Shown: piece after piece, positions 31,201 to 43,200 of the stretch | Layout of the letters: each line of letters opens with the position of its first letter | Position numbering within the stretch: position 1 is the stretch's first letter | Assembly: GCA_032164245.1 (NCBI GenBank) | Contig: JAVMKO010000001.1 | Span: 162,307,434-162,371,433, forward strand | Length of the DNA stretch: 64,000 nt | DNA from: Sternotherus odoratus | Lineage: Eukaryota; Chordata; Testudines; Kinosternidae | Direction: 5' to 3' | Notes under the pieces: model-generated | Databases searched by the model: none | What the model was told of the DNA's origin: nothing | What the model saw: only the letters and a program-made list of their open reading frames with translations | Made by a program: the position numbers and the translations under genes

Positions 31201-34200
31201 GCCAACTTAATTTCCTGGTGTAGACCTGGCCTGGGTCAATGGAAGAAATCTCCCCTCCACATAGCTACCGCTTCTCGGGGAGGTTCATTGACTACAGCAA
31301 CAGGAAAACCCCTCCTGTAGCTGTAGTAAGTGTCTAAACTCTACACCGAAGTGCTACACTGTCTCAGTTGCAGCACTGCAAATGTGCCGTTGTAGTGTTT
31401 TAAGTGTAGACAAAGCCTAAGTGACTTTATGAATGTTAGATTAATGATTTTCATAGCATTTCTTTATGCCAAAAGACCCCAATATGATTTTCAATTTTTG
31501 ATGAGCTACCCTCTGGAGCCATTTCTAGAGTGGTACCCAGCTTGTGTAATGTTGCCCACGTGTAGTAAAATACAAATTGAAAGCAGGAAGTGAATAATAA
31601 AACATTTAACTGGAACTTTAGAAGACGTATACATAGACACACATAAATTACTGTGTGGGAAATGGGAAATACATGAGGTGTTATGCAATCATATGTGATT
31701 TTCAATAGTTATATTGTTGTTTTGGTCTAAAACATACATCCTCACAATAATAATGCTCTTTTAGTACATTGTCATTAGAAAGGTTATGACAAGATATGAT
31801 TACCTAAAATAAAACAAGTTATCTCCCCTGGACCAATATAAAATACTAGCGAAAATACCCAGCGTTGCTCAGGTCCGTCGGAGGTGGGGAGGGGCCAGAG
31901 AGCTGAGCGAGTGCGGGGTCTGTTGAAGGGGGGAGGGGGCAGAGAGCAAACCTGACACCCCCACTTCACCCCCCCCGACCAAACCTGACACCCCCATCTC
32001 ACTTACCCCTCAACCAACCCCGACTCACATTTTCACCCCCCCACCCAAACCCAACACCCCCTGACCAACAACCACACCTCACCCCCATAGACCAAACCTG
32101 ACACACCCACCTCACTTTCCCCCCCAACCAAACCCGACACCCCTACCTACCACCACAAACAAACCCGACACCCCCACCTCACTTACCCTCCGACCAAACC
32201 CAACTCGGATCCGTCGGAGGTGGGGAGGGGGCAGAGAGCTGAGCGAGTGCGGGGTCCTTTGGAGGGGGGCGGGGGCAGAGAGCTGAGCGAATGCGGGGTC
32301 TGTTGGAGGGGGTATTATGACATCATAACTATGTCACAGAGAACAGCAGCTGCCCAGCTGATGTGAATGGGCTTTAAATAATTTCACCCCTGGGGGGCGT
32401 CAGAGGTGAGATTTGAAAAATGTTCGACTCTTACCCTGATTAAGACCCTAAGACCTCTAACTGTACCAAATTTCAAGTCTCTAGCTCAAACGGTGTGGAA
32501 GGAGTAAGCGCACATACATACATACATACACGCATACATACACCATTTGACTTTTATATATATATACTAGCATAAGTGCCCGGCGTTGCTCGGGTCAGTC
32601 GGAGGTGGGGAGGGGGCAGACAGTTGACACCCCCTGACCAACCCCAACACCCACCCCTCACCCCCCCTGACACCTTCCCACCCCCCCTGACCAACCCCAA
32701 CACCCCCCGGCTCACTTACCCCCCGACCAAACCCGACAACCCCACCTGACCCCCCCCAAGCAAACCCAACACCCCCACCTTACCCCCCGACCGAACCCAA
32801 CACCCACACCTCACCCCCCGACCGAACAGTGTATTTAATAATCTGTGTGCTACACAGTGCACCGTGAGCCGGGGGGGGGGGGGGTGTCGGGTTTGGTCTG
32901 CGGGGGTGGGAAGGTGTCGGGGTGGGCGAGGGGTGAGGTGTGGTTGTTGGGGTTGGTCAGGGGGTGTTGCGGTTGGTGGGGGGGGTGAGGTGGGGGTGTC
33001 GGGTTCGGTCGGGGGGTAAGTGAGCCAGGGGGTGTTGGGTTTGGTCTGGGGGGGTGGGAAGGTGTCGGGGTGGGCGAGGGGTGAGGTGTGGGTGTTGGGG
33101 TTGGTCAGGGGGTGTTGCGGTTGGTGGGGGGGTGAGGTGGGGGTGTTGGGTTTGCTTGGGGGGGTGAGGTGGGAGTGTCGGGTTCGGTCGGGGGGGTAAG
33201 TGAGCCGGGGGGTGTCAGGTTTGGTCTGGGGATGTTGCGATTGGTGGGGGGGGGGTGAGGTGGGGGTGTCAGGTTCGGTCCGGGGGTAAGTGAGCCAGGG
33301 GGTGTCGGGTTTGGTCTGGGGGGGTGGGAAGGTATCGGGGTGGGTGAGGTGGCGGTGTCGGGTTTGCTTGGGGGGGTGGGAAGGTGTCGGGGTGGGTGAG
33401 GGGTGAGGTGTGGGTGTTGGGGTTGGTCAGGGGGTGTTGCGGTTGGTGGGGGGGTGAGGTGGTGGTGTTGGGTTTGGTCGGGGGGTAAGTGAGCCGGGAG
33501 GGGGTGTCGGGTTTGGTCTGGGCACCCACCCCAACACCTTCCCCCCCAGACCAAACCCAACACCCAAACCTCACCCCTCACCCCCCCCGACACCTTCCCA
33601 CCCCCTCCCCCAGACCAACCCCGACACCCCCCGGCTCACTTACCCCCCGACCAAACCCGACACCCCCACCTCACCCCCCCAAGCAAACCCAACACCCCCA
33701 CCTCACCCCCTGACCGAACCCGACACCCCCACCTCACTTACTGTCCCACCAAACCCAACTCAGATCCTTCGCGGGCGGGGAGGGGGCCCAGAGCCGAGGG
33801 ATTCCGGGAACCTTTGCAGGTGGAGGGGGGGGCACAGAGCTGATGGAGTCCGGGGTTGAGGTGGGAGGGGCAGAGAACTGAGGGATCTCCGGGGTTCCGT
33901 TGGGAGGGGGGAGGGGCAGAGAACTGAGGGATCTCCGGGGTTCCGTTGGGAGGGGGAGGGGCAGAGAACTGAGGGATCTCCGGGGTTCCGTTGGGAGGGG
34001 CAGAGAACTGAGGGATCTCCGGGGTTCCGTTGGGAGGGGGGAGGGGCAGAGAACTGAGGGATCTCCGGGGTTCCGTTGGAGGAGGGAGGGGTGAGCTGAG
34101 CGAGTGAGGTGTCTGTTGGAGAGGGGTATTATGACATCATCACCACCTAACCGCCCAGCCGATGTGATTGGCCCTGAAAGACTTTCACCTCTGGGGGGTG

Positions 34201-37200
34201 TCAGAGGTGAGATCCGAAAATTTTTCGACCCTTACCAGCATCTAGACCCCAAGACCCCTCACTGTACCAAATTTCAAGTCTCTGGCTCAAACGGTGCGGG
34301 AGGAGTTCGCAGTCATACGTACATACATACATACATACACACATACATACATACATACATACATACACCACTTGACTTTTATATATATAGATAGATATAG
34401 ATTTATTGAAAACCGTTTTTAAATAACATAAATTAATACAGCTCTGAAATTGTCAAATACATATTAGGCATATTAGTCACAAGCATGATTTAAAGAATTA
34501 GAAAACATGGTTTAAATACTGACAGACTTAAGGAGCTCGATCTATTTTTAGCTTAACGAAGATCAGGTGAAGAGATGACTTGATTACAATCTATACCAGG
34601 GGTGGGCAAACTTTTTGGCCCGAGGGCCACGTTGGGTTTCAAAATTGTGCGGAGGGCCGGGTAGGGAAGGCAGTGCCCCCCCCCAAACAGCCTGGCCCTG
34701 CCCCCTATCTGACCCCCACCCACTTCCCGCCCCCTGACTGTCCCCCTCAGAACCTCCGACCCATCCACCCCCTGTTCCTTGTCCCCTGATCACCCCCTCC
34801 GAAGACCCCCACTCTAACTACACCCTCAAGACCCAACCCCCTATCTTAGCCCCCCTTCTCTTTGTTCCCTGACCGCCCCCCCGAGACCTCCCCCGACCCC
34901 TAACCACCACCCCTGGAACCCCACCCCCTATCTAAGCCCCCCTTCTCTTTGTTCCCTGACTATCCCCTCCCGAGACGACCCACCCTAACCACCACCCCCC
35001 GGGACCTCATGACCTAAGCCCTCCTCCCCTCAAACCCCTCTCCTTGCTTACCGTGCTTAGCTGGGCGTGGGGCCTCGCAGCTGGCGGCACTTGGGCTGGG
35101 AGTGCGGCACCCCGTGGCAGGCAGTACTCCGCCCGTCCCCCAGCGCCCTGGGCCAGGAGTGCGGGGCCCCGCAGCTGGTGGCGCTCAACTTCCCGGCCCG
35201 GGAGCGCAGGACCCCGCGGCCGGCAATACTCTGCTCGGCCTCCAAGGTCTCTTTCTTGAGTGGTAATAGCTAATTTAGACTCCGTCATTGTATATGTATA
35301 CTTGGGATTATGTTTATTAATGTGCATTACTTTGCATTTATCAACATTGAATTTCATCTGCCATTTGTTGGCTAGTCACCCAGTTTTGAGAGACAGTGAC
35401 TTCAGTTTGCAGCTGTGAGTGCTCAGCACTTTTGCAAACCAGACCCTAGAGTCTCAAGGTGGGCACCCAGAAAATGAGGAACACACAATTAGTGACCACC
35501 TGTGAAAAGTTTAGATGAAGTGACTTGCCCAGCATCTCTTGGGAACTCAGTGGCAGAGGCAGGGACAGAATCCAGTTCTCCAGAGCATTTTTCAACTACC
35601 TTCACCATGAAACTGCCCTTTCTCTTCCTGCAATCCCCTCCTCATTTATCACACTTTCAGCATCTGCAGCAAATGAGGCAGGGGTCCTGCAGATAGTAGC
35701 TTCCTTCACTACATAACCCTCCTTCATCGATAGAGCAGGTCTATCTTGTGCACTGACAGAAGGTGATCTCCCTGGTGCATGGGCGCTGACTGTGGGAGGG
35801 TCCTTTGGAAAAAATAGAATGTGATCATATAATTAACTATATTGTAAATGCACAAGGGGTTAACTAAATATTACACAAACAACCTCATGTCTGCCATTTC
35901 CTAACTTTTGAATGCTTGAGTTTGCAACCTTAATGTTTTTTTAAGTTATGGTGATGGTAGTTTTTCTTTTGTGTAACATCCCAGGTTTTGTTTTTGTTGT
36001 TGTTGTTGTTGTTTTTTTAAGCAAACTGAAGACACAAATTTGTTAAGCACTGGAATAAATTGCCTTGGGAGATTGTGGAATCTCCATCACTGGAGATTTT
36101 TAAAAGCAGGTTAGACAAACACCTGTCAGGATTGGTCTCTAGAGATAATACTTAGTTCTGCCATGAGTGCAGGGGTCTGGACTAGATGACCTCTCGAGGT
36201 CCCTTCCAGTTCCATGATTCTGTGATTTTAGCTCCAGAACTCTAATAAGTCTCTGCTGAGCATGTGGACACTGAGATGCTTCAAAGGGTTGTAATTTGGC
36301 TACATTTGGACATTTTTTCATGAGAATAGCAAAAGGCCAGCCCCTGTCAAATTTCAAGTCTCTCTGCTCCAAAGCATGGAGGTATTCGAGCATCTCAATA
36401 AAATGGCTACATTATTTTTTTCCTAATCTTGTTTTTGAAAATGGCCAAACCATTTTGCCTGAAACTTTCCAACAAATTCAGCCTGAGCCAGACACCCAGC
36501 ATGGAAAATTTCAGCCCAAATAATTAGTTTGGCAAAGTTATAAACAACTGGTTCAGGGTTCTATAACTGGAAGTGTTGGGTAACCTCTATATCAGAGTTG
36601 TGCTATCAGTTTCACCTATAATAAAAATAAAGTGATTTGATTTTCCCCCTATAGTTTCCTTTCCCAATGCCTTCCGTCAGGATATTGGATTTAACTGCAA
36701 ACTGTTGCTTGTATCTAGTATTAGGCTGTAGTGCAGAAAACATTAATAATAGTGGGTAATAGAAAAGTAAGGGCATTGGTGCATAGTACACTGGGAAACA
36801 GAGCATGTGGAGGTCTTTTGTTCTACAGTCGTTGGGGGAGGGGGGAAAGAAGGGCAAGTTTGTGGCAAAGCTATATAAATACGTGGCCATGGAGATGCGG
36901 AAAGGTGATTTCAAATCTGTAATTACTGTGTGTTGAAAGTTTTATTTACTGTTTTGATATTTTTTCTCTCTATTTTAGAATCTGTGCTCCAGTTACCAGC
37001 ACCACAGAATGTGACAATTTACTCTCATAATTATCAGAATTTATTGAGATGGGCTCCTGTTAAAGTGGACAATGGCTCAGTGTTGTATATGGTCCAGTAT
37101 AGTACGTAAGTAAATATATGCAGTATATTAAATTGGTTTCATTCTAATAGAAAAGTATAAGCTTGTATGTACAAAATGAGGTTTTTAATAGAAAGGTTTT

Positions 37201-40200
37201 CAGGTACATGTGTAAACAATAGGGAAAGCAAAGTTCTTGCCCTGAATTATTACCACTAAACAAGGAAAAGAGTGAAATCCTTCCCTTTTCCCAATTTTTT
37301 TTCCCACTCTTGTTCGAAACCAGCTTTGTTAATATTCTTCTTGAATTCAATGGTTATTTATAGTCAGGATTTTCTTACTTTAAACATCAGTATAGATAAG
37401 ACAGAAAATATCTTATTGCCTCTATATAAATACATGGTGCACCCATATCTTGAATACTGTGTGCAGATGTGGTCACCCCATCTCAAAAAAGAAATACAGT
37501 AACGGTATAACGGACTAATTCGGGCGAGGGGGTGTCCGTTAAAGACGAAAGTCTGTTATTTAATAAAATTTTAAAAAAAAAACGAACTGTTGGAGCAGCA
37601 GCCCGCCCGCCACAGGGCCGGGGCGGCAGCTCCGCAGCCCGCCCGCTGCTGGGACCCGGGCGGCAGCCGGGAGCCGTCAGCCAGCCCGTCCTGGACCCGG
37701 CTGCTGGGACTCGGGCGGCAGCTGTGAGCCAGCCCGCCCGCTGCCGTGACCCGGGTGGGACCTGGCAGCCAGCCCGCCCGCAGGCGGGACCAAGCCGGGA
37801 GCTGGCAGCCAGCCAGTCCGCTGCTGGGACCCGGGCGGCAGCCGGGATTCGGCAGCCAGCCCGCGAAAAATTGATTTGGGATGCATCAGAAATTTTGTCC
37901 ATTGCATCCGAAGTCCGTTAAATCGGGGTCCGTTAAATCGGGGTTTTACTGTATTGGAATTGGGAAAGATACAGAAAGGGGCAACAAAAATAGCTAGGGG
38001 TATGGAACAGCTACCATCTGAGGAGAGCTTAATAAGACTGGGACTTTTCAGCTTGGAAAAGAGATGACTAAGGGGGATATGATAGTGGTCTCTAAAATCA
38101 TGACTGGTGTGGAGCAAGTAAATAAGGAAGGTGTTATTTACCCCTTCACTTACACAAGAACTAGGGGTCACCAAGTGAAATTAATAGGCAGCAGGATTAA
38201 AACAAACAAAAGGAAATATTTATTTGTATAATGCAGTCAACCTATGGAACTTTGTCAGAGGATTTTGTGAAGGCCAAGATTAGAACAGGGTTCAAAAAAG
38301 AACTAGATAAATTTATGGAGGATAGGTCCGTCAATGGCTATTCGTTAGGATGGGCAGGAAATGAGAGATGGGGTGGATCACTCAATGATGACCCGTTCTG
38401 TTTATTTCCATCTAGCCCAGCTTCTTGTCATCCAACAGTGGCCGATGCCAGGTGCCCCGGAGGGAATGAACAGAACAGGTAATCATCAAGTGATCCATCC
38501 CCTGTCGCCCATTCCCGTTTCTGGCAACCAGAGGCTAGGCACACCATCCCTGTTCATCCTGGCTAATAGCCATTGATGGACCTATCCTCCATGAACTTAT
38601 CTAGTTCTTTTTTGAACCCTATTCTAGTCTTGGCCTTCACAACATCCTCTGGCAAGGAGTTACACAGGTTGACTGTGTGTTGTATGAAAAAATACTTCCT
38701 TTTGTTTGTTTTAAATCTGCTGCCTGTTAATTTCATTTGGTGGCCACTAGTTCTTGTGTTTATGAGAAGGAGTAAAAAACCACTTCCTTATTTACTTTCT
38801 CCATACTTTCTTACTTTCTCCATACCAGCAAATTTTGCCACCTCACTGTTTACCCCTTTTTCCAGATCTTGTTTGAATATGTTAAATAGGACTGGGACCA
38901 GTACAGATCCCTGGAGGACACCAATATTGGCCTATCTCCATTCTGAAAACTGACCATTTATCCTTACCCTTTGTTTCCAATCTTTTAACCAGTTAGTGAT
39001 CCCATGACAGCTTACTTTGCTTAAGAGCCTTTGGTGATGGAACTTGTTAAAGGCTTTCTCAAAATCTAAGTACACTATACCCGCTGGATCCTCCTTGTCC
39101 ACGTGCTTTTTGACCTCAGAGAATTCTAGTAGATTGGCAAGGGATGATTTTCTTTTACAAAAACCATGTTGATTCTTCCCCAGCAAATTTTGTTCACCTA
39201 TGTGTCTGACAATTTTGTTCTTTATTTTAGGGCTTGTCTTCACTACCGCGGGGAGGGACTGATGTTTTGGCGGTCGATTTATCGCGTCTCATCAAGACGC
39301 GATAAATCGATCGGCAGCTGCACCCCTGTCGACTTCGGAACTCCAGCTTGCCGAGAGGTGCAAGCTGGAGTCAACGGGGGAGTGTGCCGCCGACTGCCGC
39401 TGCCGTGAGGACGGCAGGTAAGTTGGCTGTAGATACCCCGACTTCAGCTACGTTATTCACATAACTGAAGTTGCGCATCTACAGCCAATCCACCCCCCTA
39501 GTGAAGACCAGCCCATAGTTTCAACCAGCTTGCATGGTGTTGAAGTCAGGCTCACCGGTCTATAATAGTTGAAGGCATTCAGCCTCTGGGCTTACCGAAT
39601 GTCCTCTACCTACCTCAGTAAGTTTTTAATTGGCTACATTTTGAAGAGAGTTTCAGGTGCTTTGAGAGAAGACGTTGCATGGTTATAGAGTAAAACTGCT
39701 TGAAAGTTGTACTTTTATATGAAATGTTGATTCTTTAGAAACTAGCAAGGTGTGAAGAATGATATTTCAGAGAGAGTTTTCTATCAGTTGTGCTAGATGC
39801 AGCAGCAAGGCGATTCCACTGACTTATTCTTTCTTCATTTTGTATTGCAGAGGGTCCTGTGACTGTTGGGAAGAAATTAACTGCACAAACATTACGAAGA
39901 CTGAATGCAATTTCACACACCCGGATATCTCCAGCCACTGGACAATTACTTTACGTGTTAGAGCTGAGCTAGGACAAGTGAAATCTGACTGGGTGGAAAC
40001 AAACAAATTTGTAGCAGGCCAAAACAGTAAGTCTTTTTATAATCTCAGCCTCTGAACCCCCTTACAGAAAATATTTCTGGTAATTGTTATTATATTGTAT
40101 CTTAGTTTTCTTCACTTTGTGTAGTATATGAGAGACCTCAAAAGAGAAGTGATGGGACCTGCTGTGTTTTTAAAATCTGTTTCAGTTTATATTGCTATGC

Positions 40201-43200
40201 CAGTGATATGGATACAGAGGCCGAGTAGAAACTGGTATCTTATCAACTGTTCTGTAACGATGTTAAAACAAGTTTCTCGTGTACACTTAGCAACTGAACT
40301 TTTTTCAGCACCAGCTGATGGGGGGGATCTGTTGATAATGCATTGTCCTAAATTGAACGGAGCCCAGGAGAGCAATAACTTTTTATTATTATTATTATTT
40401 TCCTATGGATTTTGGGCTTTTCTGCACACCTAATTTTGTGATAATTCAACACCAAACACATATAATTTCAAAAGTACCTACATTCTGCCCTAGTCCTGTA
40501 GTATAAAGGGGTCAGGGATATACAAGGAGTACTAATACAGTATACTCCCATTTATCCCAAACCCTCTAATCTGAACTTCCACGTTATCTGAACCCCAGTA
40601 GCACAGGAAAATTCACAAGCCAAAACACAAGATAACCTAACACATTTCCTTGCCCTGCTTACAACTTCTGTGGTTTTAGATGGATTATTCCAGGCATATT
40701 TCCATTCATCCAGAGAGGGAACAACAAACAAATCCTTCTCCTCTTCTCTCTCTCTCTCCTCTCTCTCTTCTCTCTTCTCCTCCCTCCCCCCCCCCCCCCC
40801 CCCAGATTTGAAGGTATTTTCTTTTCTCATTGGTTCTTCTAGTCAGGTGCCAACTAGATTATTTGGACTGCTTAATCCTTTCCCCTATATTCATGACAAA
40901 GCCAATATTTAGTGTTATGAAGCTATTTTAAATAATTAAGAAGTAAATGTATTTGAATGCTTTATATCTCTTCCAGATAACAGGCTATTGTATTCAGTAG
41001 TTTATTATGTATCAGATCAAAACTTGTAGGAAATGTGCTCATTTTTTAAAATTCTAACTGTTCATCTATTTTTTTGTTCATTTCCAGCTATTATAGGGCC
41101 TCCTGTTATAGTAAATGTGGATTCAACGCCTGATTCACTGTTCCTTAACTTCTTGCTCCCTGTAGAAGAAGATTCTTTACAATATCTTGTGCGCTACTGG
41201 GAAGAATCAACAAATGAACAACATGTAAGAATTCTTCTTATCGTTCTCCTTTCTTTGGCAAAATGATAGACCGAAATGGAGGGGAAAGTTGTAATATTGA
41301 CCTTTTTTTCCAGCAGAAAATAAGCTAGTTAGTTAACTGAAGGGAAATTAATCTAATCTGGGTTCAAATGTATTGTGTTATTAATTGAATGGATGTAAAG
41401 TTTTCCAAAGCCCTTAAGTGAATTAGGAGTCCCATTTTCAGGAGTGATTTGGGCTCCTAACCACCTTCATCACTTCTGAAAATCAGACTCCCAAGTCACT
41501 TATGCACTTCTGAAAATTTTACCTAGGACCTCTGAGATTTTTCTCTCCATCTCAGGCCTTGTTTGCACTGGGAATTTCAGCCACTCATGCCTAGTTCCTG
41601 GAGTAGCTGTGCTAGTTCAAATCAAAGCTTTAATGTAGAGAGATGCTGCCTGCAGAGGTGGTCCCTAGTGTCAAGAGTGGAGGGTGTGATTGTGCTGTTT
41701 CTGGTGGGACCCAACTGAGAGTGCCAAGTCAGCACAAATTGCTTCAAACAAATTGCTCAAAGCTGGGGTTTCTCCACCTCTAAGGTAAACCAAACCAGCC
41801 AAACAAAAAAGACTTTGGTTTCTCCCCACTGGCTAGCCACAAGTCACACAAGCAATTCCCTTAGACACTCCAGTTTCCCAGTATCACCACCAGCAGCCAC
41901 TTGTTCTGGGGACAAATGGTTATGAAAACCAATACCCCAATAAAAGAAAATGGTTCTCCCAATCTCAAGGAATCAAGCCTCCCGCGCTAAGTCAATATAC
42001 AAATTAGATCTTACCCACAAATCACGCTGTTGTCAATCCTTTAGAATCTAAAATCTAAAGGTTTATTCTTAAAAGGAAAAGATATAGGTGAGAGTTAGAA
42101 ATGCTTAAAATAAATCAATTACATGCAATAATGGCAAAGTTCTTGGTTCAGGCTTGCATCAGTGGTAGAATAACCTGCAGGTTCAAATCAAGTCACTGGA
42201 GTACAAACATCCACAGCAGGGATGGGTCTTTCAGTCCTTTGCTGAAAGCTTCTGTTTGTAGCAAAAGTTCCTCCAGAGTAAGAAGCAGGAAATGAAGACA
42301 AGATGATTGAAGACAAGATGGAGATCAGACATCAGCTTTCTATAGTCTTTCCAGGTGCAGGAATTCTCTTTGTCCTTTGCTGTGGAAGCGTACGGCAAAA
42401 TGGAGTTTGGAGTCCCACGGGCAAGTCCCTTCCCCCTTGCTAAGACACAGGATGTGTCCGCCCTCTCTCAGTGGGTCAGTTGTATAGCTGATGGTCCTTA
42501 ATGGGCCATCAAGCAGGCTAAGCAAAGCTAATACCAAGTGGTCTGGAATGTTACCCAGCAACATACAACAAAAATTGGAAAGACAGACAGTACAGAGCCA
42601 ATATTCATAACTTTAACTACAAAAATGATACACCCATACAGCTAGCACAGTCATAATCAGCAAACCACAACCTGGTTATAGACACCTTATATGACCCCCT
42701 GGGGCCACTACAGGATCTTGGTTGCAACAATGAGCTATATGATCCCAGATTATTTCAGTAATGTGACAGAGGGTTGATACAAAACATGAACACCATACTT
42801 GCATCTGTCTTTAATCCCTGGAAAATGGTTCTGGGCTTCCCAGCCTAGAATCTGGTGTTTTAAAAGAGCCAGATTTGTTTTTGATAATATTTTTGTTTTG
42901 TTGTTTTCCCAACTCCTACTCCTGCCAAATCACCCTTTACTGCAGAAATTGGCATAAAAATACTGCAGATTTTCAGAGGTTCTAAGGGTGTTTTGTGTAC
43001 AGTGACATTTTACATTAACCTACATGCATTCACAAAATAAAAAATCATGTCTGTGGTAGATGGGGAGCATAAATAGCCAGATTCTGTTTCATTGAAGGAG
43101 AACCCCTCTATTTAATAAAATTTACACTTAAAATACACTTTGATAAAAAGCTTATCCTGTTACACTACTTCTTTTGCATATTGTATAAATGTGAGTTATG

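Larger units (their letters stand above)
32567..34397. repeat. GC-rich dispersed repeat R3 with internal palindrome
   Basis: Starts ACTAGCATAAGTGCCCGGCG and ends with ACAT repeats and TTTTATATATATAGAT. A G-rich tract (about 32870-33520) made of units of about 150 bp flips abruptly to its C-rich complement (about 33521-33735) at GGTCTGGGCACCCACCCC. Confidence 0.85.

Noticed and set aside
33105..33593. 162-residue Pro/Thr-rich frame
   Set aside because: Translation of the palindromic repeat R3; the same wording appears in R4.
33868..34090. Regular direct repeats suggesting a CRISPR array
   Set aside because: Units are contiguous with no unique spacers, and the genome is clearly vertebrate; this is a minisatellite.
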